Source: Owenia fusiformis | Taxonomy: Eukaryota > Annelida > Polychaeta > Sabellida > Oweniidae | Direction: 5' to 3' | Length of the DNA stretch: 25,000 nt | Assembly (NCBI GenBank): GCA_903813345.2 | Contig: CAIIXF020000306.1 | Location: 1-25,000 of the forward strand | Shown here: positions 8,853 to 20,925 of the stretch, in pieces | How positions within the stretch are numbered: position 1 is the first letter of the stretch | How the letters are laid out: each line of letters begins with the position of its first letter | Position numbers and translations under genes: made by a program | The notes under the pieces: model-generated | The model's database searches: none | What the model was told of the DNA's origin: nothing | The model's input: only the letters and a program-made list of their open reading frames with translations

Positions 8853-11299
8853 AAAATTCAAGATTAACCCACGCAAGTCATTCTTCTGAAAGATCCTTCG
8901 ATACATTATCTGACGATGAATAATATATTTCTTTAAAACAAAAATTCCAAATTATAAAATACAATTACAAACAATTCCAAATTTGATATTTGATGATGCC
9001 GTTTATTCAGAAGAGCCGAAGATTCGATCCACTATCTTGGATGTTTGTAGTTCATTCTTGTAAGTTGTATTTCATCAAATGTTCTAACAATTGACAAATA
9101 GATGAGCTATCAGATAATATTTTTATTAAATATTTTATAAGTAAAAGTTTTTTATTATGTATATAAGATGAGTTTATTATACAAAATTACAGTAGATCTA
9201 TGGTATCCAAATAGAGTAACCTGGTATATATATAGCACTTTCACTATGAACTGCTACAGATGTGATTACAATTCACATCATCTTATTTTACGTCAAAATA
9301 TACAAATATAATAACAGCATCTTCTATTTGACTCATTTGATTTTTTCAATTTTAATTTATTAAATACATATACATACAACAATGCAAAGATGATGAAGGG
9401 AGCGAGACACCTGCACTGAAATGTGTATGGTGCCCCCTATAACAATAAAAGATTCATATGAGTTAGCCATTGTAGATGACAAATAGGAACTGGATACATT
9501 ATTTCATCAGAGAAATCAATTTATTTTATCGAAACTACTAATCTAGTATATTTATAGTATAGGTAGTATGTTGCTACTATTGGGCGTGACAGTAGGCAAT
9601 ATTGACGTTCACTTGGTGCAAAGTGTTAGGTTCATATTTTGGTTGTTTCTTTCAACAGAGGTATGCTTATCGCAGCTTGATTTGTCTACAATTCATAAAA
9701 TACGTTCTTCCTGACAGCCAGTACCCCGTGGGCAAGACCATTTGATCTTGAAGACTTGAACCTTTTAAGACTTCTAGACTTCTTCTCGGTCTGAAATTTT
9801 GCACTGTCTGGGTTTGACCTAATGGATTACCTACCTTCGGATTTTTTAAACTTTAATAACCAGTGGACAAGTATCCTCAGTTAAGAAGTTTCGGAAACAA
9901 ATGAAATTATTGGCAGATGATGGTTAGTTTATCCCCCACTCATGTCTAAGCTTAATGATCCGTCCCTAAAAAGGTAGATATTAGTTTGGTACAAATATGG
10001 GGCAATAGAGAATGAAACCGAGATTTATCTTTTATTATTACGACTCAAGTATCTCAGAGACCACTAGTTCTAAATTTATCCATCTCTCTACGGGTGGGCA
10101 CTTGGGCTTAACATTGGGTCAAACTAACATTTAGGCCAAGGTCAACATGGTCTTCTTGCTATTTAATAGCACAACTAGGTTAATCGGCCAGAAAGTCTAA
10201 TAGAGTGACATCTTGACCCAACAACGGATGTAATAAAGTATTTCCCTGGCAACCAACTCAATGATGATACAGGATGAGCATTTGGTCGAGAATGGATCTG
10301 AAACAGCCATTAGTACTTTTCAATTTAAGGTCAGCGTCGTAATTTTTAACAAATGAGTACTACTTGTACCAGAATTTAGCCAATCATCCAAGTTTAACCT
10401 CATAAGGTCAAGCATTCATATTTGCAATAGCATATTTGACAGTTCATACATGTGTGGAAATCATTTGTAAAGTGAAGGATGTTAGATTTTCCATCGCGTT
10501 ATGTAGTGAAGTGCACAGAAACAAAACCTCGATCACTGTTCATTGTCCATTTACTGGCAGTACATTGCAGTTTCAAGTAAAAATATCACTATAAGTGATG
10601 CAATAAAAACAACAAATAAAAATATATTCTGCAAAAATTCCGTTTATTCATTACGCTGCGTAAGATGGTCTAAATTGGCAGGCTACACGATATTCTCATG
10701 TACATAATGTACGAGTGGAGACTTGTGATTTATCATTCTGATGAACCAGACCTCATAACTATTGCGGGCTTTATCGGAGGGGAAGAGAAGGGTCTGCGGC
10801 TTACCAAGATAGTAATTGTTAAATTATACGATAACTACTTGGAAATTTGTCAAAACTAGTAAATTATCATCTGTGGGACACAAAACACACATCAAAGTAT
10901 TGAAAATATTGCATTTGTAGGTTACTTTCGGTTTTCTTTATTTTAGACTTGAAAAACATTTGCTTATTTGGCAAAAATTAAGGTCTTGTGTGGAATTGAA
11001 GGGAGTTAAAAGGGATAGGTTACATGCCAGTGGCATTTAGACAAGCTCCAACAGAGAGGAGCACGAGTAGCATTACCTTAAACTAACTGACCAGCAAGAC
11101 AACTAGCCAAAATAACAAACACTAATTGATATTTTATTTCCAAAGCGTTTCAAATTATTCCGTATTTTTGTTTGATGGTGATGCGGTGTGCTTTTCTCTG
11201 TGTTTTCAGTATCGCTTACTTCTTCAAAGAACATGTGAATATTTATTTATTATTGGTGCAAAATAGTCCTCGAGGCCTGTGCAAAATATAAAGATTTCT
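8853..11299. other. Gene-free stretch
   Basis: This is AT-rich non-coding sequence. I see no domain-bearing frame or RNA gene. On the minus strand AATAAATAAATA lies at about 11243-11254, which could be a poly(A) signal for the small gene proposed just upstream of it. Confidence 0.4.
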
Positions 11300-11346
11300 T
11301 CAGCTACAACTAACATTCAACTCATCTGTGATACATCGCCATGTTG
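11300..11346 (-). CDS. Candidate last exon of a small secreted peptide gene
   Basis: On the minus strand, a strong acceptor with a T8 tract and TTTAG ends at 11347. The exon would join the signal-peptide exon at 11687-11747 in phase 1, giving PTWRCITDELNVSCS then TGA at 11300-11302. An AATAAA-type poly(A) signal follows at about 11250 on this strand. The joined protein would be 35 residues with two cysteines in the mature part (C25 and C34). An alternative acceptor at about 11495 gives another short tail (QLNNPILHIGIEI...), so the choice of exon is uncertain. Splicing is predicted, not shown. Confidence 0.22.
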
Positions 11347-11686
11347 CTAAAAAAAACTCGAAGCGAAAAGGACATGTAAAAACATGAGTAGCCTATATTT
11401 TATTTATCATATTTATGATTAGTAAAGTTTCTGTATTGATGAAATGATAACATGAAATCTCAATGCCAATGTGAAGAATGGGGTTGTTGAGCTCTGTGAA
11501 ATTGGGTTAAATGATCGAGTTTACAAGGTTTTGGCTCATGACTCTCATCATGATAAGGTTAATCTAATAAAATGTTTAAAAAAGTTGGGTACTATGCACA
11601 ACATCAATGTAAATGTTACATACAGCAGAAAGGTATGCAAACAGGTTAAAAAGAATGATTGATGGAAGAAATGAGGCAGAACTTAC

Positions 11687-11752
11687 GTGAGACCACCGTC
11701 CTAATGACTGTCAACCCAAGAATAACTGTTGCAATAGCGCCCTTCATTATCA
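11687..11752 (-). CDS. Candidate signal-peptide exon of a secreted protein
   Basis: The minus strand reads acceptor TTTTCTGATTTCAG, then TGATA, then ATG and 20 codons plus one base, ending at a near-ideal donor CAC|GTAAGT. The coding part is 11687-11747. The peptide MKGAIATVILGLTVIRTVV has a positive residue, a hydrophobic core and small residues, as a secretory signal peptide would. The phase 1 junction after a signal peptide is common in secreted metazoan proteins. The acceptor before the ATG implies a 5' UTR exon further upstream. The downstream exon is uncertain (see 11300-11346). It lies about 1 kb downstream of, and on the same strand as, the HtrL/YibB-family gene, with no evident link. 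I recognise no family. Confidence 0.4.
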
Positions 11753-12723
11753 CTGAAATCAGAAAATATAAGTAAATTATTCGTTCACCTTTGACACCCA
11801 TTTCATTGAAATACGTTAACACTCATCAAGCATTTTGATTTTTTATAAAGATGTTAAGTATTTTGTTAAACGCGTTAACTTTTATCTCCTTTGAAGCCCT
11901 TTAAATCACAGTTGGTATAAGATTTGTTACATTTGCTTGCTTAAACAATCACAGATGTCTTGGCATAAGTTAAAATATATCAAGAAACAGGCAGTGTTAA
12001 CTATAAATCTTTAGGAGAAGTCTCAATACTGATTATTGGTGAAACTAAATATCATTTTTCCCGAATCGACCATTATACTTTCTAAAACTCCTGACGATCC
12101 AATCAAAGGATATGTACCAATAAGTTCGCTGGGTAGCCCATCGTTTTAATCGTGGTAGACTAATTCCACTTAACAGAATTAGATACATGTTCCAGATTAT
12201 TTTCACTTGTGTTCTTACCCAGTTATCTGATACGACACATTCTTTTCGTGTTCAGTGTGTTCTAAGTAATACAGTTGGTGTTACCATTATATCTGACGTG
12301 AATTTAGCTCTCCACTTTCATACCATTCACTGTCTAGGTGTTTGCTTGTGAAAAACTGCAGCATGCGCAAAAATGCACAATGATATAACAACCTAGCTAG
12401 ACTCTAATACTATATAAACCCCATTATGGAATTAGAGAATTATATATGTGCAAAAATAAAGTTATTAATTGTACGAATTGTGTATTGTGGGATGAAGTTG
12501 GAGAAACTGAAATATAGCGATAAAGATGTTATACGATTAGATATCCCTAATATGTATGCATATCAATTATTTAGTCTTTGGAAATTGAAAAAAAAACTAA
12601 AAATATAAAGGATCTGAAAAAATAGAAGCCTGACGTTTTGAGTGCAGTCAGAGTCAGTCTGAAGTTGTCAAACAACTTTTGAGTATAATGCGACGATCAT
12701 GTTTTAAGAAAGTCTTTTACGAT
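11753..12723. other. Gene-free stretch between two minus-strand genes
   Basis: This would hold the 3' UTR of the HtrL/YibB-family gene and possibly the promoter of the candidate peptide gene. No perfect AATAAA was found on the minus strand close after the stop at 12724. The plus-strand frame at 12426-12608 is AT-rich, with no recognisable features. Confidence 0.4.
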
Positions 12724-13923
12724 CTACTGTTTTCCTAATTTGGTATAACCGAAACACAGCTCTCCTAAGTAATGGTACGGTTCGACAAATCTTCCGGGGT
12801 ATGTATAAGGCTGTACCCAGACTGTGCCAGGTGTCAGAGGAAGAGTGAGGTTCATATAATATATCGTCTGCTGATCGGTGCTTATTTGCCTCATCTTAAT
12901 ACACTTCTTGAAAGTTTCCCAATGCTGAATGGTCCATTTTAACATCGTGTCCTTTGTGGCACAAAACAATCCACCGGCCAACCATACATAGTTATGCTTT
13001 ACCATAACTGCCATACTCATATTTGAACGTTTCCTGTATACAGTGCTGTATGCAACAGCCTGTGGGTCCAGACTAGGAGGCATATGAACTGTGAAGTACT
13101 TTTGTATGTTGGGATTACGGATATAGCCTGCATCCATGAAGCAGACATGATTTGTTTTTACATCACCAGATCTTATTGCAAGGCGAGTGACTTCATACTT
13201 GGCATTTGTTGCACAAGAATAACCGGGTTCTATTGTGTTTGGGTAGGCTTTGGGATAACGTCGTTGTTCGAAGATAGCTTTGACACTGGATTTCATCTGA
13301 AATGTCTCCAATTTGTCTTGCTCAATGAGTTTTATCTTCGTGTCGACGAGTTTATTTTCTAATCGACTATGTTGTAATGAACGTTTGATCAACTCTGAGT
13401 CTGTGTACATTACCAAAGGATTTTTCATGAATGCCAATGGTTGGACCCATTTCTCATAATCGTTTGATTTCCTCCATATATCTTTTGACCCTTTTTGGAA
13501 ATCTTTTAAGGTGAAGTATGAAACCACAATAGTGACATCTTCGTCCATTTTATTGACATTATTGTTATCTGTTGCACTGAAATCATTTTTATCATTAGTG
13601 TTCCAATCGTTCTCTTTATCCTTGTGATCACTTTCTTCTTCTCTGCTAAACTCATTTCCAACTACCATGCTCACATCATTATTGACGATGTCAGTCAGTG
13701 TAGTCATCTCACCAGCTCTATTTCTATCTGGTATATCTCTACTGTGAACCAACAGTCTTTTCCTATTAGTCAACGCCCTTTTATGGTCTTTTATATACTG
13801 TATAGAGAACAATATACCAAAGAAGAGAGCTACCCCAAAAATATATCTTTTGCATATTCTAACAGGGAAATGGTTATGCATCAGTTGGACATTTTGTACT
13901 TTTGTTTTGTATAAACGCGTCAT
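12724..13923 (-). CDS. HtrL/YibB-family type II membrane protein
   Basis: This is a single open frame of 399 residues from a good ATG to TAG. Residues 1-26 are a basic cytoplasmic tail, 27-44 (YIFGVALFFGILFSIQYI) one membrane span, and about 45-128 a charged Asn/Asp/Lys-rich stem. From about 129 to 360 lies a domain I assign to the HtrL_YibB family: VTIVVSYFTL (130-139), a W-containing linker, PLVMYTD (169-175), CFMDAGY (261-267), WLAGGLF (313-319) and STDQQTIYYMNL (348-359). Possible N-glycosylation sites are N301 (NMS) and N358 (NLT). The topology is that of Golgi glycosyltransferases. The bacterial relatives lie near lipopolysaccharide-core genes, but no activity is proven, so a glycosyltransferase role is inference. 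On the minus strand TTAATTTCAG lies just before the ATG, so a 5' UTR intron is likely. The neighbours are unrelated. Confidence 0.88.
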   Translation of the reverse strand: MTRLYKTKVQNVQLMHNHFPVRICKRYIFGVALFFGILFSIQYIKDHKRALTNRKRLLVHSRDIPDRNRAGEMTTLTDIVNNDVSMVVGNEFSREEESDHKDKENDWNTNDKNDFSATDNNNVNKMDEDVTIVVSYFTLKDFQKGSKDIWRKSNDYEKWVQPLAFMKNPLVMYTDSELIKRSLQHSRLENKLVDTKIKLIEQDKLETFQMKSSVKAIFEQRRYPKAYPNTIEPGYSCATNAKYEVTRLAIRSGDVKTNHVCFMDAGYIRNPNIQKYFTVHMPPSLDPQAVAYSTVYRKRSNMSMAVMVKHNYVWLAGGLFCATKDTMLKWTIQHWETFKKCIKMRQISTDQQTIYYMNLTLPLTPGTVWVQPYTYPGRFVEPYHYLGELCFGYTKLGKQ

Positions 13924-14580
13924 GTCTCTGAAATTAAGTTGTAATATTTGTTATTTTCTCTGTATCTCCATTAACTCTTGAGACTATAATACGTAATGAT
14001 TGCTTTCCCCCGGGGTATTGTAATTTCGAGCTCCTATTTGCTGTTCTAACTTTATTGCTTCAAACTTTTTTGAAGTGTACAGTATTGTACAGCAGTATTA
14101 ACTATGGATTTTACGATTTGTATGACATGAGTGTCGTGTTTGACATACCATATGTTACACCCAGGTGTCAATCACATGTGATCATTCCAATGGTCTGAAA
14201 AATTGCATTAAGAGTTTGTGATTAAAGGTGGGATAATTCAATCACATTTGTGTTTGTGCAGAAGATGCATTACAGATAATCAACCATTTTTCTCTTTTTA
14301 TATATTGTTAACTTGTGTGGACTAGTTTTATGAAAATTGTTTTTCTTAGTTTCAGTAAGACTTGTTTGAATATTCACGTTTACACTATTTGATTTTAATG
14401 ACATATTGGAAAATATACGTTCGTCTTAGAATTCTTAACATAGACCTATACTGCCAGGTTTCTCAACAAGTTCATGAGAAAATGAACTTGTTTTCATTTG
14501 AAATGTTTCTTCGTCTAATTATCACAGAATATGTAGAAACATTTCACCAAAAATGAATGGACCACTGTCATTTGATTGGT
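13924..14580. other. Putative 5' UTR intron and leader region of the HtrL/YibB-family gene
   Basis: On the minus strand an acceptor (TTAATTTCAG, ending at 13928) lies four bases before the ATG. A matching donor candidate ATG|GTATGT lies at 14148-14143. This suggests a non-coding first exon somewhere between about 14150 and 14570. The pyrimidine tract is weak. Hairpins at 14466-14491 and 14500-14545 also lie here. Confidence 0.25.
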
Positions 14581-14603
14581 TTTTTCATTATTGCTATGGT
14601 AAC
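14575..14603 (-). promoter_or_regulatory. X-box (RFX) and CCAAT pair, possible promoter of the HtrL/YibB-family gene
   Basis: The minus strand reads GTTACCATAGCAAT (14603-14590), close to the RFX X-box GTNRCC-N-RGYAAC, followed 10 bp later by CCAAT (14579-14575). RFX and NF-Y sites are often paired in animal promoters. It lies about 650 bp upstream of the 12724-13923 start codon, consistent with a 5' UTR intron. It could still be chance. Confidence 0.3.
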
Positions 14604-17600
14604 TCATTATACCATAGTATCTTGGAAGAAAAAATTAATAAATACAATTTCACAAGTATGATTTAGGGAATAAGGTTAATGAGATAAGGCTCTTAATGAC
14701 TCCTTTCTTTTTGTTAAACTGAATATTATGAAGTACATTTGAGAAAGGGCAGTTTATGTTAAGCAACCAACGTGGCAGTGTGTCTTTACGTGACGGAAAG
14801 AACAACATTACCCGATTCAATACACAGATGGTGTCTGAATAAACAGCATTCCACCAAATGAAATATTGCCACAGTCACCTGTGTACCAGTGAATTTTAAA
14901 CGTTTTTCAACTGAATATCGGGTAAAATAACATGTTGTTGACTGTTTTTTTAATCTCCAATTGCAAAAGTGGAGGAAGTGTGGTTCGCATGCATGCAGAT
15001 ACTTAAAGGACTTGCTGTTTTCAAAATCAATTCAGTGCCAAAATCTTTAGATTCAGGAATAATTCGGAATTTTATTCAACTAAATTATATTTTATATCAT
15101 TCGTTTTTGCATTGACTATTGCTTTTATTTTGTATCGTACGCTAGACCATTACAGGTGGCACCATTACTTTCAACACGGTTCCTTTAAAATCATAAAGCA
15201 AGCAGGTGAATACAAGAACGTTTCGCATTGCAACAGATAACGGTTTGTTTATAATTAGGAATGCCTTTAGAAAGTTATACCATCGTTTTGTTGTCCTAAA
15301 TAAACTTCAACAGCAGGCTGTTGCATACTTTGCATCGTTCGGATGTAATAAATGTTTTCTTAATCGCTGTCTATCTGCGCTTGTTTTAAGCTAGCTATGG
15401 TATTGTGTTGACGGATATCAGATATGTTATGTTGGATTTGACGGTGTCAGAAATGGCACAGCCTAACAGCCAGAGATTGAAGTCCCAAAGGAAAAGTCTG
15501 GTTTATTTCTGCAAGAGGTGGAGTTAAACTGTACAATTGTGTAGGAGGTGAGAATGCCATTCGGAGTAAAGTATACCCGCAATCAAAAACATATAACTCC
15601 ATACTACCGTCTAATAATTGGGCAATATAGATCTAGGAACCTATAACCGTAATAGATAACGTTTAAAGCATGATACTGTAATATGTTCACGTTTAACTGC
15701 ATGTTACGTTGGTTCTGGAGATCGTCTGGAAACACTTGAATGAAGTCGATAGCTTTTTACAATCTAAACCATGTGCAAGTCTTGTAAATGATAGGTCACT
15801 GTGACCATTGGGTCAATGAAAAAGGCATTCCCACTTGTTTATTGCTATTTTTAAGAAATGTCCCCCTCAGTTTGTAATTTATTGGTGTGTTCAAAATCAG
15901 TTTATATTCTTCATTAAACAATCTGTGCTGTGATATCGTGAATGTTTGCACACCACTGATAAAAGTTTCCAAGTCAAGATTGTAAGTATTTTCTAAAACG
16001 CCTAAAAGATACTACATGCGTTACATGCCACTTAAACCATTTTTAGAACTAACAATGTTTTGTTTGTTAGGGGTTGTCTAAACTAATAAAATCTTACGCC
16101 AAGATATACAAAAGAGTTTATTTTAAATTAATTTTAAGAGACTTTGTAAAAAATAAAATAAAAATTCCATATGATGTGTACTTACCTCTGTATAAACTAT
16201 TGTAGGTCTATTTCATGCTATGTATGTATTGTACTCTGACTTTATTATCGCTTTATATCATCTTTTCATATTCTACTCATATTTATCCTATGATCGTAAT
16301 CCTTTATATATTAGTGCATATCCACTCTAGAACTCGTCCATGTGCGTCTATTTATCCTGAAAGAAAATGTAAAATATGCGTTACATTTGTCGACGACGAG
16401 CCAGTACAAGATGCTATAACAAACAGTGAGACGGCATGTGGCAGAACTGCTGTTCCTCCCACTCTTACAATCACATACTAGGCTGAGATATCTTAGAACC
16501 ACTGGCGATTGGTTAAGCAATTCTACATTTGCAAGTAAGACCTTTAAAACCCTGCAAAATACAAATAACTATTATACTCATATTAACACATGTGCATTTA
16601 GATATGTTTTAAAATCTCTGGTTACAAGTGTAGATTTAAGCCACTCCGTATGAAGTAGTAAAATAGTATAATCTAATAAATAAACATAGTTTCCAATAAA
16701 TGGTTATGCTCTTTAAACTGTCTTTTTAATTCAGTAAACTGAATCGGTACATTGGATTTAGAAAAAATACTGATAAAGAAAATAGACATGTTTACACAGG
16801 GATAAGTACGATTTGTTTTATTTTGCACAAACTTTTTCAAATTAGAGAAAATGATGACAATTTTGACAAATGTATTTAAAATCAAATCCATTAATGTAAT
16901 AAATTGGTGTAATCTGAAGTGTTCACCAAAGAAAGTGACAAATGTAAATAAATGATAAAAAATGGATTGAAATTGCTTTTGACATATCGTTTATACATCA
17001 TTTGAGTGGAGATAGCACAAATAATTTTAAAGATATATAAAAAACGTCACGTGGTTTGAAAAGATGGCGTGTTGATAGACGCAAGCATGGTTGATTATAC
17101 AAATGCATTTTCCAGTTTGTCTCAAATATAGGTTGATTGAATATACATCAACACCTGTTAGCTGTCCGCATGAAAAAACAATAATCACATTGAGGTCAAA
17201 ACTAAACCTCATTAAAATATCATGGTGTCATTAACCTGGTGCTGCGTAATATTGTCAACACATATAGCCTGTCAGTAGAACTAGAATACATTGAATGAAT
17301 AGCATAGTGTATTTTACAGGTATAAAATCACATAGGGCAATTAAGATAAATAAATCCCATATGGCAGTGTCGTCGGTTTCTGTTAAATGTCGGTAATCGT
17401 TTGTGCTAAAATGCTTAACACTCTCCCGATACACGAAAGAAACCTTCGTTTGGGTAAGTAACCTTTATATCACTGACTTCTGAGGTATTCCTTGAACCAA
17501 ACTTAAATGAGTTAACTATACAGGTAATATTATGTTCTACATGTTAAGCTGCATTTTGCGTCCAAGTGGCTATTTTTCACTGACTGAGTTGAAAGTCGAT

Positions 17601-20600
17601 GTCTGTACGCTATTTTAGCACTACAACTGTAAATGTGGTCTGATACATATGTTTTCTTTGCTTTTCGTTGTGAGAAACCAGAATACATTCCTGTATATCA
17701 GACTTGGATCTGAGACATCTAGATTTTCACGTATACGATATACGTTATATTTTATAGCTACAAATTTGTGTTTTATAGGTACTCTTACTTTTAAATTCAG
17801 AACATGAAGAAGTTGAACTTAATGAAAAAACTCGCACATTTACTACATTTTTATCACCTTTTAGATACTTCAAATGACGGTTAGTGATGTATTAGGCCTG
17901 TTTAAAGTTAATACTGGTTTAAATGTTTTTGCCCTAAACAAATATGGATTTTCAAACACAATACTATTAGTTAAAAGGTGTTTGTGTAAGACATGAAATT
18001 GGAATGAACAAAATAAGGTGTCAGGTTTTTACGATTTTAATGTTACATTTATTTGTATCTCATTGCCAGTCTCAACATTTTGTAACGCAACTTTTCTTTG
18101 TTTGACAGTTCTGAGGCAATTGCTAATTTGGAGTGTGAAACGCTGCATTCCTAAATCCCAAATCATTACTCTGATTATGAAAGAACATATCTAGCAACAT
18201 CGGAAGAACACTGAAAAGGCTGTCTTCACTGATATTCTTAAACAATCTGCCGTGACGTCTAGAAGACCGCAGAAGTATTGTATAGATTGTATATGTATTA
18301 ATAAAAAACACGTGAGATCATCACAAAAATATAGATTACACGATATGAGATTTATGATAATTTGAAATTTTTCGAAACAAAAATGATACATTACTGATGA
18401 CCAACTAAACTTTTGAAAAGGGCACCTAATAGTCGACTGTTGTTGGGACGTATGGAAAGTTTTGGATATTGGGTATACCCTTAGAATTAGGTAAATATCC
18501 TTTCTGGGCCCTTTGTAAGATGTCTATATTGCCTTAAAATACCCCACAGAATAATCCTCTATGAAATGCTATTTTACAAGCCTAGACTACTAACTGATTA
18601 TACCTGTAATCCATGTACCCTTTTTGCTTAGGGAAAATATATATAGTACAGATATCCCGACCATTATATAACTGATTAATCCCCTAATATGTTTTGCAGT
18701 TATACCAAATAGTGGCTATGTGCTCACCTTATCGCATTTTTAGACTAAGCCAAGAAGTAGAACAAAAACATATAAAGATAAGATTGTACTTTTAACTAAC
18801 AAGTCCCTGAAACCACACAAAAACTGACGTGTACATACCAAGTGTATTCATGCCGGTCTGATGGATAGAAAATGCCAAAGATATCATAGAAGAGGGGAGT
18901 AAGTTAATGATTGGCCTTGCTGTATTCATGGAGCTCACGAACTGATCAAAAATTACCAAAGACCACATTTGAAATATAGGTGATTAAAATATTTTAAGTA
19001 AAAGAAAAAATCTAGTTTCCAGATGTCACTATTGTGTAGTACTTTATGTACGTCAATGCCCTGTTATTGTCCATTCGGTAATTGCTTCACGTTACCCTGC
19101 GTGCAGAGTCTAGTTAAACTACAGAAGACGAAGCTCTCTTTAAAGAAGTGAAGTCAAACGAATGCAAAGGGTAGCTTCACGTTGGTTGGGTTCCGAGATG
19201 GTTTTGTTAGGGGTTGTGACATGTATTTATAATCGTTGTGCCATCGCATAATCAAAATGTTGCCCATTGAACTTTCTGTTTAATGTCAAGCCGATCTCTT
19301 TTGGAGTTTTTTGTTCTTCTGTTTACCTATGTTGCAAGTTGCGTATAGTTTCTCTGATAACCTCAATTATGCTTGTTGCATAATTGGTTCTGGTCTCGCA
19401 CATTTGCTGATATGATGTATCTGCCCAAGTGTGTGTGGCTCAACATATTCAATTTTACTAAAGCTGATGTCATTTAAGTAACAATGGTCCACATTCCAAA
19501 GGCATCTTTTATTTTTATAGAGTGTAGACAACTGGCTAAAAGCGTTCATGATGATCACATAGAACTCTGCCTCAGTCGACATCTAACAAATTAGTTTGCA
19601 TTCTTTTACTTTTGGCGATACATTTCCGGATTTCCGGATCACAGCTTTCACAAAGCAAATGCGTTTAATAACTTTCAGTATTTTATTATCAAATACATTT
19701 GTTATTAATGTGCTTTCTTTAAATCGGTTTCCAAAGGTTGCCTATTGGGATTTTTATTAATGTGTTTTATTTTATCAACGTAATTGATGTGAATCTTCAT
19801 TCTGTTTAAACTTTTTTATCTTTTTTAACTACAAATGTAAACATTTGTACAACACAGTTTGGACAACGACATTATCAATAATAGGTAGGAGAACTTGTAG
19901 ATGTCTGAGACAAACATACAATTCAATATTGGTAATATAGTGATCAAAGATATTTATGACTATGATCGTGTTTGATTAAATACAATACACGAATGAAAAT
20001 GAAATTCTTATAAATTCAATTAATTCTGCATTTGCATGATTTGGTACTATATATGCTCGTCAGATTACTATAAATATGTTCGTCAATTTTATCCTTGAGC
20101 ATTTAGAAAAAGTACATCATATATAGATGCAGTTACCGTTCAGAGCCCTACGTCAACATATTTTGCAAATTTTCTTATAGACATCACCAGGTCGGTGACT
20201 ACAACTATAGTCAAATGAAAAAATTAGAAATATCAAACTCGTAAAATCGTTTAAAATATAGTTGAAATATTATATGAAGAAAAGAAAGAGCCTAGTGGGA
20301 CAAGGCAACCGTTTTCAGACAGTAATTTCTTGGACTGTATGTATTTAATTTCAAACCATGAAGACAAATTAATATTTTAGACCCATCCATTACCTCACGA
20401 GGGTCTTGTATGAATCTATTAATAAGGGGGGGGGGCAGTCCAAATTCAAACACTAGCATGCAAGACACGGTTGCATTTAATCACCCATAATTTGTTAAGT
20501 CGTTTGTTTAAATCTATTTAGAAAGATAGCAAAACAATGTGTAGAGTATGACCAAAACATCACTTTTTATCACTTTTAGCAAGGTCAACATAAGCACCCA

Positions 20601-20900
20601 TTCATTATGATACTATTTACAGTTTTTCACTCAACTGCAAAGTTAAAATCAGTAAAATTGATGAGGGTAACACTTAACATTATAACAAAAGGTTCGACAA
20701 TATACGACGTGCGGTTTATGGCTTGATAGCCCCTCCATTATCAGGGTTTGATTAATTTAATAGTATAATTGTATACCGTTTGTGGAGATAGTGGTTGGAT
20801 CTGAAATATATACCTGTCTTCAAGGTCAGAAAATGTTCACAATCCTAGATATAACTATTTGAAATCATTGCCTTATCCTACGGGGCTCTTTGATATAAGT

Positions 20901-20925
20901 TTGATTTGATTTTGATTTTGATTTG
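20901..20925. repeat. Short (TT)TGAT repeat
   Basis: Five units alternate between TTGAT and TTTGAT and end in TTGAA. It is a small microsatellite in non-coding sequence. Confidence 0.7.

Noticed and set aside
9001-9030. GATTCGATCC as a tRNA B box
   Set aside because: No matching A box, acceptor stem or terminator lies around it.
11020-11075. Minus-strand MLLVLLSVGACLNATGM frame resembling a signal peptide
   Set aside because: It stops after 17 codons and has only a weak donor (GTAACC), so it is probably chance.
13084-13914. Plus-strand frames of 92 and 96 codons
   Set aside because: They are antisense to the HtrL/YibB-family gene, which has the recognisable domain.
16215-16481. 88-codon plus-strand frame with a hydrophobic start
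   Set aside because: No recognisable domain, no clear promoter, and a minus-strand frame of similar length overlaps it; treated as chance.
19367-19582. 71-codon minus-strand frame with Cys and His residues
   Set aside because: I could not match it to any family and its borders show no clear splice or promoter signals.
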